Of a stretch of 64,000 nucleotides of DNA, positions 43,874 through 52,765 are shown one piece after another. Origin of the DNA: Mycobacterium montefiorense (lineage in GTDB: Bacteria; Actinomycetota; Actinomycetes; Mycobacteriales; Mycobacteriaceae). Each line of letters starts with the position of its first letter. Within the stretch, counting starts at the first letter, position 1. The translations under genes were made by a program, and so were the position numbers. The DNA lies in the NCBI RefSeq assembly GCF_003112775.1, contig NZ_BFCH01000023.1, positions 1-64,000 on the forward strand, in the 5' to 3' direction. The notes beneath the pieces were generated by a model. That model was not told the DNA's origin, searched no databases, and saw nothing but the letters and a program-made list of their open reading frames with translations.

Positions 43874-45508
43874 GTGATCCCGAACACAGCGCAACCGATC
43901 GACGGTTTTGTGCCCTTCCCGGCCGACCGCGCCGACGCCTACCGCGCGGCTGGTTATTGGGCGGGCCGACCCCTGGACTCCGTCCTGACCGAGGCGGCTG
44001 CGCGCTGGCCGAGCAAACTCGCGGTAGTCGAAGCCTCCGGCGAACAAGGGATGACGTTCGCCGAACTCGACGAGCGGGCTCACCGCGCCGCGGTGGGGCT
44101 GCGCGCTGTGGGCATCGCGCCGGGCGACCGGGTATTGCTGCAGCTGCCCAACGGCTCGCAGTTCGCGGTGGCGCTGTTCGGGCTGTTGCGGGCCGGGGCG
44201 ACCCCGGTCATGTGTCTGCCGGGCCATCGCGCGGCGGAGTTGAGTCACTTCGCCTCGGTCAGCGAGGCCACCGGTTTACTGATCGCCGATACCGCCAACG
44301 GTTTCGACTACCGGGAGATGGCGCGCAAGCTTGTCCGGGCACACCCTCACCTGCGGCACGTCATCGTCGACGGTGATCCCCAGTCGTTCGTGTCGTGGAC
44401 GCAGCTGTGCGAGTCGGCCACCCGCGCCGAGGCCCTGCCGCCGGCGGACACGGAATCGCCTGCGCTGCTGCTGGTTTCCGGCGGCACCACCGGCCTGCCC
44501 AAGCTGATCCCCCGCACGCACGACGACTACGTGTTCAACGCGTCCGCCAGCGCTGAGCTGTGCGGCCTGCGCTCCGACGACATCTATCTGGTGCTGTTGT
44601 CGGCGGGCCACAACTTCCCGCTGGCCTGTCCGGGCCTGCTCGGCGCGATGACGGTCGGCGCTTGCACGGTGTTCGGCACCGATCCCAGCCCCGAAGCCGC
44701 CTTCGACACGATCGCGCGTCACGGCGTCACGGTCACCGCCCTGGTCCCCGCCTTGGCCAAGCTGTGGGCGCAAGCCTGCGACTGGGAGCCGGTGACACCA
44801 AAGACATTGCGGCTCTTGCAGGTCGGCGGAGCGCGGCTGGAACCCGACGACGCCCGCCGGATCCGCGAGACGCTGACTCCCGGGCTGCAACAGGTGTTCG
44901 GGATGGCCGAGGGGCTGCTGAACTACACCCGCCTCGAGGACCCGGCGGACGTGGTTGACAACACTGTCGGCCGCCCACTGTGCGTGGCCGACGAACTTCG
45001 GATCGTGGACGGCGCGGGTGAGCCGGTGGCGCCGGGCGAAGAGGGTGAGCTGCTGGTGCGCGGCCCTTACACCCTTAACGGCTACTTCCGCGCCGAGCGC
45101 GACAATCAACGCAGCTTCGACCCCAACGGCTTCTATCGCAGCGGCGACCTGGTCCGTCGGCGACAAGACGGCTACCTGGTGGTGACCGGCCGGGTTAAGG
45201 ACGTCATCACCCGCGCGGGTGAAACGATCGCCGCCGGGGACCTCGAAGAGCAGATGCTAAGTCACCCGACGATCTTCTCGGCCGCCGCGGTGCCGCTGCC
45301 GGATCCCTATCTCGGTGAAAAGATCTGCGCCGCAGTTGTTTTCACCGGTGAGCCGATCGGCCTGGCCGAGCTGAACGCATATCTCGATCAGCGTGGGGTC
45401 GCCGCGCACTCGCGGCCCGACATGTTGGTTGCGATGCCGGCGCTGCCCACCACACCGATCGGGAAGATCGACAAGAAGGCGATCGTCCGTCAGGTCGGCG
45501 CCGCGTAG
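43874..45508 (+). CDS. mbtA: Salicyl-AMP ligase MbtA
   Basis: A 544-residue aryl-acid adenylating enzyme that activates salicylate with ATP and loads it onto the MbtB aryl carrier domain. Core motifs: LLVSGGTTGLPKLIPRTHDD (A3), GMAEGLLNYTR in place of the amino-acid A5, YRSGDLVRR (A7), TPIGKIDKK (A10 lysine). The FVPFPADRA..YRAAGYW opening matches the known MbtA N-terminus. Start is GTG at 43874 after AAGGAG. It is divergent from mbtB and shares the tandem iron boxes. Unlike M. tuberculosis, mbtI is not close by; about 15 kb of other genes intervene. Confidence 0.96.
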   Translation: MIPNTAQPIDGFVPFPADRADAYRAAGYWAGRPLDSVLTEAAARWPSKLAVVEASGEQGMTFAELDERAHRAAVGLRAVGIAPGDRVLLQLPNGSQFAVALFGLLRAGATPVMCLPGHRAAELSHFASVSEATGLLIADTANGFDYREMARKLVRAHPHLRHVIVDGDPQSFVSWTQLCESATRAEALPPADTESPALLLVSGGTTGLPKLIPRTHDDYVFNASASAELCGLRSDDIYLVLLSAGHNFPLACPGLLGAMTVGACTVFGTDPSPEAAFDTIARHGVTVTALVPALAKLWAQACDWEPVTPKTLRLLQVGGARLEPDDARRIRETLTPGLQQVFGMAEGLLNYTRLEDPADVVDNTVGRPLCVADELRIVDGAGEPVAPGEEGELLVRGPYTLNGYFRAERDNQRSFDPNGFYRSGDLVRRRQDGYLVVTGRVKDVITRAGETIAAGDLEEQMLSHPTIFSAAAVPLPDPYLGEKICAAVVFTGEPIGLAELNAYLDQRGVAAHSRPDMLVAMPALPTTPIGKIDKKAIVRQVGAA

Positions 45509-45527
45509 TCGAGCTCTGGGGACATCG

Positions 45528-45558
45528 AGTGCACACTCGGCGCCATCAGTGCACACTC
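45528..45558. repeat. Short direct repeat downstream of mbtA
   Basis: AGTGCACACTC occurs at 45528-45538 and again at 45548-45558, exactly 20 bases apart, in the gap between the convergent mbtA and flavoenzyme genes. Each copy is nearly self-complementary. It may be part of a shared terminator or a protein site; nothing else in the gap explains it. Confidence 0.6.
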
Positions 45559-45583
45559 AACGACGGCGGAGCGCCCCGGGCGG

Positions 45584-47032
45584 CTAGTAGTTCAGGCCGG
45601 AGAACATGACCCGGCCGGGGTCGACCTTCTGTCGTACCGCCGACAACCGGGAGAGATTCTGGCCGAAGTAGCGCGCGGGCGGCTGGTTCGGCTCGATGTA
45701 ATTCACATAGCCGCCAGCCGAATACGCTTGCACCGCTTGGTGAGCCGTGCTGAGCCAATTGGCCGCCGCCGCCGGGTCACCGGTCTCGACATACCACTGC
45801 ACCAGCGCGGCCTGGCGGCGCCAGGGAAACGCGGTGGCTCCCGGCGCCACGGTGGCCAACGCTCCGTCGAGGGCGTGCATGATGGCCAGCATCCGGCCCG
45901 CGCCGCGCGGAAATGCGTTGACCGCGGCGGCGATTCCCTGCGCGGCGGCCGGGGTGAGACTCGGAAAGACGTCCGATCCGCCGACATACCCGAGCGGGGC
46001 CGGGTTGAGGTTGTTGACGGCCAGATACCTCACCAAATCCATGCGGTTGAACGTGTGGTTGTCGGTCCCGCTCGGTTGCAACCCGACGGCCGCGACGATC
46101 GCCTTCGCCACGCTGGGGCCCGACCCAGCCGGGCAGGTGGCGAGAATGCGACACTGCGTGCCCATCCCGTCGGTGGTGCTGTCCGCCAATGCCCAGCTGT
46201 TGGGGTCGGCGGTACGCAGCCAGTTGGCCCAACCGACGAGAACCTGCGCGAACGACTGCGCCGGGAAGTTGAGGTTCACGGCGTCGACGTCGTGGGTGGC
46301 GAACGTGTTGAAGGTCATTGAGGTGGTCACCCCGAAGTTGCCGCCACCGCCGCCGCGCAGCGCCCAGAACAGGTCGGGATTGCTGTTGGCGGACGCGGTA
46401 ACCGCCTGGCCGCCGGGCACCACCACCGTGGCCGACGTCAACTGGTCACAGAGCAGGCCGGCATGCCGGGAATCGGCGCCCATCCCGCCGCCCAGGGCGT
46501 GTCCGGCCGCACCGACCGATGGGCAGGTACCCGTGGGCAGGCCGCGGCCGGCGCCTGCGAGCGTCTCGTGCATCGCGTACAGACTCGTCGCCGGCGTCAC
46601 CGTGATCTGGCCGGTGGCGGCGTCGTAGTTGATTCCGCCGGGTAGCTGGCGCAGGTCAAACACCATGGCGCCGTTCGCCGTCGACGCGCCGATGTAGGAG
46701 TGCCCACCACTGCGCGGAGCGACCTTGAGGTGGTTGGCGGTCGCGAAGGCCATCGCCTTCTGCACATCCGCCGCCGATGTGGGGGTGACGATCGCCGCCG
46801 GAGTGAAGCCGTTGTAGTTGGTGTTGAACACCTGCTTGGCCGCCCCGAATTGCGGGCTGTCCGGGAGCAGCACTTTCCCGCCGAGAGCGGTCGAAAGTCC
46901 GTCCCAGCCAGTGGCATTCGGCGCGGCGGCAGCGGGGGCCGAGCCGAGCCGGCCGGTGCCGAAAACAGCACCGGCCGCTAACGCTCCGGCCGCACCACGC
47001 AGAAACGTCTGCCGCGAGATCTCACGCGCCAT
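45584..47032 (-). CDS. Exported berberine-bridge-enzyme-like FAD oxidoreductase
   Basis: A 482-residue FAD-linked oxidase. An N-terminal export signal (ISRQTFLRGAAGALAAGAVFG) looks like a Tat signal but has Arg-Gln where two arginines are expected. The FAD-binding domain contains both residues used for bicovalent flavin attachment: His in RSGGHSYIG and Cys in TGTCPSVGAAGHALGGG. The C-terminus (YVNYIEPN..., DPGRVMFSGLNY) is the BBE segment. Such enzymes oxidise alcohols, sugars or amine substrates with oxygen; the substrate here is unknown. It converges with mbtA, and no iron box was seen upstream, so a link to mycobactin is only positional. Confidence 0.9.
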   Translation of the reverse strand: MAREISRQTFLRGAAGALAAGAVFGTGRLGSAPAAAAPNATGWDGLSTALGGKVLLPDSPQFGAAKQVFNTNYNGFTPAAIVTPTSAADVQKAMAFATANHLKVAPRSGGHSYIGASTANGAMVFDLRQLPGGINYDAATGQITVTPATSLYAMHETLAGAGRGLPTGTCPSVGAAGHALGGGMGADSRHAGLLCDQLTSATVVVPGGQAVTASANSNPDLFWALRGGGGGNFGVTTSMTFNTFATHDVDAVNLNFPAQSFAQVLVGWANWLRTADPNSWALADSTTDGMGTQCRILATCPAGSGPSVAKAIVAAVGLQPSGTDNHTFNRMDLVRYLAVNNLNPAPLGYVGGSDVFPSLTPAAAQGIAAAVNAFPRGAGRMLAIMHALDGALATVAPGATAFPWRRQAALVQWYVETGDPAAAANWLSTAHQAVQAYSAGGYVNYIEPNQPPARYFGQNLSRLSAVRQKVDPGRVMFSGLNY

Positions 47033-47239
47033 CGTCGGACTTCCGCGATTGCGTCATGTCCCGAATTGTTCAACCGCGGGATCGGCGGCAGCGCCCGACG
47101 TGCGCAGGCATAACCGAAACGAGCCCGAACCGTTACCGTCGCCTGACCCAACGCTGGCAGCGATTCCCACAGCACCGGACCCAGGCCTAAGCTAGTGATC
47201 GCTCGCGTCCACAACACCGCGGAGCAAAGGAGCGACAGC

Positions 47240-47665
47240 ATGGCGCAGGGTTTGTATGGACTGATGACCGTCCTCACCTTGGCGCTGGCGCTGGTGTTCG
47301 CCGCCGTTGCTGCCGTCCACGTGAAACGCCTGGGAGACCGGCCTGCCACTCCGATCAGCAACGAGATTGGAATCGCCAAAGCGATTACCAAAAAGGTGCG
47401 TAAACGCGAACCGATGTCGGAGGACGAGCTGAATTATGCGAAGCAAATCGTTGCCGACCGTAGTTCCCTGATGACGTTCTGCATCCCCGGCGCTTTATTC
47501 ATGGTGGGATGCTTTTACGTGTTTGGCAGCCTTTACCACTTGCACGGAGCGACGCCCTCCGAACGGACCTTCCTCGGGGTGTTCCCGATGCTGGCCTCCA
47601 TCAATTTCACGACGCAGATTCTCCGCCACGTGCGGCTGAAACGGCGCCTCCGGGAATTGTCCTGA
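47240..47665 (+). CDS. Small membrane protein of unknown function
   Basis: A 141-residue protein with a hydrophobic helix at the N-terminus (LMTVLTLALALVFAAVAAVHV), a charged middle (AKAITKKVRKREPMSEDEL), and a further hydrophobic region (MTFCIPGALFMVGCFYVFGSL) plus a weaker third. It starts at 47240 after AAGGAG; an upstream in-frame start at 47195 lacks a ribosome site. I do not recognise the family. It is divergent from the flavoenzyme gene and lies upstream of mmpS/mmpL. Confidence 0.72.
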   Translation: MAQGLYGLMTVLTLALALVFAAVAAVHVKRLGDRPATPISNEIGIAKAITKKVRKREPMSEDELNYAKQIVADRSSLMTFCIPGALFMVGCFYVFGSLYHLHGATPSERTFLGVFPMLASINFTTQILRHVRLKRRLRELS

Positions 47666-47887
47666 GCAACGGTATGTGCGTCGCCGACACGTGATTAACG
47701 CGCCTTTTCACGCCGTCGGCAGCGCCATCAGCAAAACGGATTGTCGCGTCAATTGGTGATGCCGTCGGCCTGACCAAGCGCGCCCGTCTTGCCGTGAGCT
47801 CCGGCGGGTGGCAACGTCCGTGGTCATCGTGTTCTCGTTTTGGCGCAAAGCCGCTACTCTTGACGATCAGTCCATGGAATTGGGCAC

Positions 47888-47974
47888 ATGACCGTCTACT
47901 ATCTGGGCGGCGCGAGGGCGGAGTCGGATGCGAGCGCAAGGTCTGAACCCGAGATCGAGAAGGTGATCGAATGA
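47888..47974 (+). CDS. Possible 28-residue leader ORF overlapping mmpS
   Basis: An ATG at 47888 opens a 28-codon frame (begins MTVYYLGG, ends KVIE) that stops with TGA overlapping the mmpS ATG as ATGA. The encoded peptide is acidic at its C-terminus and has no membrane segment. The overlap is the same kind that links the other genes in this window, which argues that it is translated and coupled to mmpS. No good ribosome site precedes it. It could instead be chance, with mmpS translated on its own. Confidence 0.4.
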   Translation: MTVYYLGGARAESDASARSEPEIEKVIE

Positions 47975-48414
47975 GCCCTCGTTCGGTCGGCAGAACTGTG
48001 TTGGCGCGAGTCTGGATGCCGTTGGTAGCCGTCGTAGCGGTCGCCGTGGGGGCTGTCTGCATGTGGAAGGTGCACGAGTCCTCCAATCCCGAACCCGTCA
48101 TCACCGTCAATCAGCCGGCAGCACCGCCGGAGTTCAGCATCAAGCGGCTCACCTACGAGTTGTTCGGATCCGTCGGGCAAGGCGGGATGCTCGTTTGGGT
48201 CGACGTCAGCGGGCATCCGCATCGGGTTGATCTGACGACCTTGCCGTGGTCGCACACGGAGGCGACCACACTCACGGTGGTGTCGGGCAGCATCTCGGCG
48301 CAGGTTCAAGGTGGTCAAGTCGGCTGCCGGCTGCGGGTGAATGGCGTAATCCGTGCTGAACAGTCCGATATCAATCAGGATGCACACGTCTTTTGCCTGG
48401 CGAAATCCGCGTGA
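47971..48414 (+). CDS. MmpS-family membrane protein
   Basis: A 147-residue MmpS: one N-terminal membrane helix (WMPLVAVVAVAVGAVCMW) and a periplasmic beta-rich domain (RLTYELFGSVG, WVDVSGHPH, LPWSHTEAT) with a late Cys pair (GCRLRVNG..., HVFCLAKSA). MmpS4 and MmpS5 of M. tuberculosis are accessory proteins of the MmpL4/5 exporters needed for siderophore secretion; the gene order and its position between mbtA and mbtI make that role likely here. The stop overlaps the mmpL GTG by four bases. Confidence 0.93.
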   Translation: MSPRSVGRTVLARVWMPLVAVVAVAVGAVCMWKVHESSNPEPVITVNQPAAPPEFSIKRLTYELFGSVGQGGMLVWVDVSGHPHRVDLTTLPWSHTEATTLTVVSGSISAQVQGGQVGCRLRVNGVIRAEQSDINQDAHVFCLAKSA

Positions 48415-51152
48415 GCGAGCACCAGGCAGAGCCTCGGGTAAAACGACCCTTGGTGCCAAGAATGGTTCGCGCTCTGGCGATACCGATCATCGCCTTTTGG
48501 GCCCTCCTCGCGGTGTCGACGAATACCTTCATGCCCCAGGTAGAGCGGGTCGCAGAAGAACTGGCGGGGCCGGTCGTCCCGCACTACGCGCCGTCGCAAC
48601 GGGCGTTGCTGTCCATCGGTGCGAAGTTCCGCGAGTCCAACTCGACCAGCTTGGCCATGATCGTGCTGGAAGCCAACCGGCCGTTGGGCGACGCGGATCA
48701 CCACTACTACGACGATTTGATGCGGCGGTTCAAGCAAGACCCCAAGCACGTGCAGTACGCGATGGATCTGTGGGGCAAGCCAATCACCGCGGCGGGGGCG
48801 CAGAGCCTCGACGGCAAGTGCTCATACGTACTGTTGCGTCTCGCCGGCGATATCGGCCAGATGCAAGCCAACGAATCCGTTGCCGCCGTTCGAGATATCG
48901 TCGCGAAGGACACGCCGCCGCCCGGGCTCAAGGTCTACGTCAGCGGCGCGGCGCCACTCGCCTCCGACACGGTGGCTATTGCGAATTCAAGCTTGAACGA
49001 CATCACGATCGTGACGATCTTCCTCATCATCGGAATGCTGCTGCTGGTGTACCGCTCCATCGTCACCCTGTTCGTGCCGTTGGCCGGAGTGCTGTTCGAG
49101 ATGCTGATCGCGAAGGGGGTTATCTCAACTCTGGGGCACCTCGGGTACATCGAACTCTCGTCGTTCGCCGTGAACATCGTCGTTGCGCTCACCCTGGGAG
49201 CGGGGACCGATTACGGCATCTTCCTGATCGGCCGCTATCACGAGGCGCGGCACGACGGCGAAGGCCGGGAGGAGGCGTTTTACACCGCATACAAGAGCGT
49301 CACGCCCGTCATCCTTGGCTCGGGGCTGACGATCGCGGGGGCGTGTTACTGCCTGACGTTCGCGCGACTCAACTACTTCCACACCATGGGGCCGGCTGTT
49401 GCGATCAGCATGCTGTTCACTATCGCGGCGGCGCTGACGCTCGGCCCGGCCTTCTTGACCGTGGGCAGCCTTTTCGGGCTTTTCGACCCGAAAAGCAAGG
49501 CCAAAGCGCACCTGTATCGGCGGATCGGGACAAGCGTGGTCCGGTGGCCGGTGCCGGTCCTGTTCGCCAGTACCGCTGCCGTGCTGCTCGGAGCGATCTT
49601 CGTGCCGACGTACCGGCAGAACTACGACGACCGTCAGTACCAGCCGCACAACGCGCCCGCCAATCTGGGTTTCCAGGCGGCCGATTGGCACTTCCCGAAG
49701 AGCAAGCTGTTCTCCGAGATGCTGATGATCGAAACGGATCACGACATGCGGAACTCGGGTGACTTCATCTCATTGGACCGCGCGGCCAAGGCCCTCGAAC
49801 GCCTTCCCGGTGTTGCGATGGTGCAAAGCATCACCAGACCCATGGGCCGAGCTTTGGAACACGCCACCATTCCCTACTTGTTCACCACACAAGGCAGCGG
49901 GAGTGGCCAACAGCTCCCGTTCAACCAGCAGCAAAACGCCAATACAGACCAGCAGGCGCAGATCACGCAGCACACGGTCGCGGTGTTGCGCAAGGAAATC
50001 GGCTTCTTCCAGACGATGTCGGATGAGATGCACAAAACGGTGCTCACGATGGAGGACATGCAGCAGGTCACCGACGAGTTGCGGTCGAACCTCGCCAACC
50101 TCGAAGATTTCTTCCGGCCGATGCGCAGCTATTTCTATTGGGAGAGGCACTGTTTCGACATTCCGGTCTGCTACGCATTCAGGTCGCTGTTCGAGTCGAT
50201 CGACGGCCTGGACAAGATGGCCGACGACTCGGAGGCTTTGGCCTCGTTGTTGGTCAGCACCTACGGCCAGTCGTCGCTACAGTCCACCCAGACCTCGCAG
50301 ACCTTCGACGACCAGATCAACGTGGGGCTCGACTTCGACCAATCCCGCAGCGACGACTTCTTTTACATCCCGCACGAGGGTTTCGACAACGAGGACGTCA
50401 AGACCGGTATGCAACTGCTGATGTCGCCGGACGGCCAGGCCGCCCGGATCATCGTCACCCACGAGGGGGACGCCAATGGCCCCGAAGGCGTACAGCATGT
50501 GCAACAGTTCCCCAACGCAATAACCGTGGCGCTCAAAGAGACTTCGCTGGCCGGCTCGAAAGTTTATATCGGCGGTTCCGGAGCAACCAACAAGGACATC
50601 AAGCAATACGCCGCGTCCGATCTGCTGATCGTGGCGATCGCCGCCTTCGTGCTGATCTTCTTGATCATGTTGTTCCTCACCCGAAGCCTGATGGCCGCCT
50701 TGGTCATTCCCAGCACGGTGGCCTTCTCCTACGCCGGAGCGTTCGGGCTCTCAATACTGGTCTGGCAGCACCTGATTGGCTTGCCCCTGCATTGGTTGAT
50801 ATTGCCACTCACGTTCATCATCTTGGTGGCGGTGGGATCGGACTACAACCTACTGCTGATCCTTCGTGTCAAAGAGGAGCTGCACGCCGGAATCCACACC
50901 GGTCTCATCCGCGCGCTGGGCAGCACCGGTGGCGTGGTGACGTCTGCGGGGTTGGTGTTCGCGTTCACGATGCTGGCAATGCTGACAAGCGATCTGCGAA
51001 CAATCGGTCAGGTGGGTTCCACCGTCTGTATTGGTCTGCTGCTCGACACTTTGATCGTGCGGTCGTTCGTCGTGCCGTGCATTCTGCGAATCCTCGGGCC
51101 GTGGTTCTGGTGGCCGACGCTGGTGCGTAGTCGCCCACTGCCGCAGCACTAG
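48411..51152 (+). CDS. MmpL-family RND transporter, probable siderophore exporter
   Basis: A 913-residue RND-type transporter. Helix 1 is near residue 20, a porter domain follows, then helix bundle 2-6 with the conserved ALTLGAGTDYGIFLIGRYHEARHDG, a second porter domain, and helices 8-12 with VAVGSDYNLLLILRVKEE, holding the proton-relay Asp/Tyr pairs. Within the second porter domain a heptad-rich stretch (TMSDEMHKTVLTMEDMQQ... to CFDIPVCYAF) resembles the coiled-coil hairpin known from MmpL4/5. GTG at 48411 overlaps the mmpS stop as GTGA and is preferred to the ATG at 48393. No iron box was seen upstream of this pair. Confidence 0.93.
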   Translation: MSEHQAEPRVKRPLVPRMVRALAIPIIAFWALLAVSTNTFMPQVERVAEELAGPVVPHYAPSQRALLSIGAKFRESNSTSLAMIVLEANRPLGDADHHYYDDLMRRFKQDPKHVQYAMDLWGKPITAAGAQSLDGKCSYVLLRLAGDIGQMQANESVAAVRDIVAKDTPPPGLKVYVSGAAPLASDTVAIANSSLNDITIVTIFLIIGMLLLVYRSIVTLFVPLAGVLFEMLIAKGVISTLGHLGYIELSSFAVNIVVALTLGAGTDYGIFLIGRYHEARHDGEGREEAFYTAYKSVTPVILGSGLTIAGACYCLTFARLNYFHTMGPAVAISMLFTIAAALTLGPAFLTVGSLFGLFDPKSKAKAHLYRRIGTSVVRWPVPVLFASTAAVLLGAIFVPTYRQNYDDRQYQPHNAPANLGFQAADWHFPKSKLFSEMLMIETDHDMRNSGDFISLDRAAKALERLPGVAMVQSITRPMGRALEHATIPYLFTTQGSGSGQQLPFNQQQNANTDQQAQITQHTVAVLRKEIGFFQTMSDEMHKTVLTMEDMQQVTDELRSNLANLEDFFRPMRSYFYWERHCFDIPVCYAFRSLFESIDGLDKMADDSEALASLLVSTYGQSSLQSTQTSQTFDDQINVGLDFDQSRSDDFFYIPHEGFDNEDVKTGMQLLMSPDGQAARIIVTHEGDANGPEGVQHVQQFPNAITVALKETSLAGSKVYIGGSGATNKDIKQYAASDLLIVAIAAFVLIFLIMLFLTRSLMAALVIPSTVAFSYAGAFGLSILVWQHLIGLPLHWLILPLTFIILVAVGSDYNLLLILRVKEELHAGIHTGLIRALGSTGGVVTSAGLVFAFTMLAMLTSDLRTIGQVGSTVCIGLLLDTLIVRSFVVPCILRILGPWFWWPTLVRSRPLPQH

Positions 51153-51158
51153 GCATCG

Positions 51159-52289
51159 TCAAAGCCTGTTGTCCGGGCTGATCAGTTCCCAGTCCTTGAT
51201 GGAGGCCACGGGGCCGAACAGGTCGGCGGGCAGATCTCCGGCAAGCTTTTGTCCGGTACGCACCAGGTGCGGCCAATTACGGTTAGCCAGAGCAGGTTTA
51301 GCCAGGGCGACCACGTCAGCAGATCCGGATCCGATGATGGCAGCGGCGTCGCGGGGATCGTCGAGATGCCCGTTGGCAATGACGGTCAGGCCGCTGTGTT
51401 GTTTGGCGAGTTCGGCCAAGGTTTCCGGCCTGCTATCGAACGCCGGTGCCAGAGCCCGATATTCGGTGGTGTGGATGTAGTCGATGCCGGTGTCTGCCAA
51501 CGCGGAGAAAATGACGGCAGCATCGTCTTGCGCACCAGCCCAGCGGTGGCGATTGTCGGACACTTTGCCTTGGGAGATGCGGATTCCGGTGGTGATCTCC
51601 GAGCCCACTGCAGCCGCGACGTCGCGGCTGATCTCGGCGGCCAGTCGAACGCGGTTCGCGACACTGCCGCCGTATTGGTCGGTGCGGACATTCAGGTAGT
51701 CGGTGAGGAACTCGTCGATTAAATATCCATTGGCGCCATGGATCTCGACACCGTCGAAGCCGGCATCTCGGGCCAGCGTCGCGGCGGTCACGAACGCCCG
51801 GCGCACCTCGTGGATTTGCTCAAGGGTCATTTCTTCAGGGATCAGGTAGGGCCCTGACCCGCGGTACATCGCCAGCTGTTCGCGCCTGGGACGTACCGCA
51901 GACGGGGCCAGAGTCGTGGCGGTGTGGGGATTGCCCTGCGATTGACTGCCGGCGTGCATCAACTGGGCGAAGATCTTGGCGCCTGCCCCGTGGACGCGCT
52001 CAACCACCGGTTGCCATGCTTGCGCGTGAGCAGCCGTGGCAATGCCAGGCTGGAAGAAGTAGCCCTGGCTGGCCTGCTCGTCGAGGTAGAGACCTTCGGT
52101 GAGTAGAAGCCCGAAGCCGCCGTCGGCGTAGACACCGTAATAAGACTCATTCCGTTCGGTGACCAGACCCTCGGTGGTGGCGCTTATCCGGGTCATCGGA
52201 GCAACGGCGACACGGTTCTTCAAATCAACTCGCCCGACCACCGCGGGCGTGAACAGCGGCTCATACGATTCCTGAGCTCGCATCGTCAT
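51159..52289 (-). CDS. Old Yellow Enzyme family NADH:flavin oxidoreductase
   Basis: A 376-residue FMN-dependent TIM-barrel ene-reductase. It begins with PLFTPAVVGRVDLKNRVAVAPMTR and carries QLMHAGSQSQ and the long signature GVEIHGANGYLIDEFL...RTDQYGGS. It probably reduces activated C=C bonds of enones or xenobiotics. ATG at 52289 follows AGAAGG with good spacing; upstream in-frame ATGs lack this. It converges with mmpL, the stops lying six bases apart. Confidence 0.93.
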   Translation of the reverse strand: MTMRAQESYEPLFTPAVVGRVDLKNRVAVAPMTRISATTEGLVTERNESYYGVYADGGFGLLLTEGLYLDEQASQGYFFQPGIATAAHAQAWQPVVERVHGAGAKIFAQLMHAGSQSQGNPHTATTLAPSAVRPRREQLAMYRGSGPYLIPEEMTLEQIHEVRRAFVTAATLARDAGFDGVEIHGANGYLIDEFLTDYLNVRTDQYGGSVANRVRLAAEISRDVAAAVGSEITTGIRISQGKVSDNRHRWAGAQDDAAVIFSALADTGIDYIHTTEYRALAPAFDSRPETLAELAKQHSGLTVIANGHLDDPRDAAAIIGSGSADVVALAKPALANRNWPHLVRTGQKLAGDLPADLFGPVASIKDWELISPDNRL

Positions 52290-52592
52290 TTGACGGCCTT
52301 CTTCCTTCATGCTGGCGCCAACCCAGAACATTTCGGGCATCGACAATGTTCCCGGCCGGCAATTGCACAGGTCGGGGCCCCTGAGCCGCATTGTCTGAAA
52401 AGCCCCGGCGTGTTTGCTAGCGATACGTAACATACGACCAAGGTTCGGTCGGCCGCATCGGTTGTGTGCTGCCACCGAGGGCGGGGGGCGTCGGTAAATG
52501 CATTGGGTCAGCGTGTGGTGGCGTCAACCCGACCACTACGACTGGTTGTCGGAATACCTCGCTGCGCGTCGATTGAAGCCCCCGGACGGCAG

Positions 52593-52697
52593 ATCATCGA
52601 ATGCCTGGTAGAGGCCGCCGACGCCGCGATGTACGAGGCGAAACGGGCCGGCGGAAATCAGGTCGGACGCCGGCATTCCGCTATCGCCTCCCAGTAG
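52593..52697 (+). pseudogene. Remnant of a GGDEF (diguanylate cyclase) domain
   Basis: The translated stretch IIECLVEAADAAMYEAKRAGG ends with the C-terminal signature of GGDEF domains (ADxAMYxAKxxGxN), but no GGDEF core, sensor domain or start lies upstream within reach. The sequence before it reads out of any domain context. This is most likely the decayed 3' end of a diguanylate cyclase gene. It sits in the ~480-base gap between the Old Yellow Enzyme gene and the nitroreductase gene, which otherwise holds only their promoters. Confidence 0.7.
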
Positions 52698-52765
52698 CTG
52701 ACAACGTTAGTTTTTAATCGGTTGCTGAGCCCATGCACGGTGCGAGGCGCTCTAGCCTGACGAGG

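Noticed and set aside
47666..47970. Search for an IdeR box upstream of mmpS
   Set aside because: No stretch matched the TTAGG...CCTAA pattern well enough to report.
48353..49762. 469-codon plus-strand frame starting inside mmpS
   Set aside because: It is the +1 shadow of mmpL, rich in Arg and Ala; the mmpL frame has clear transporter motifs.
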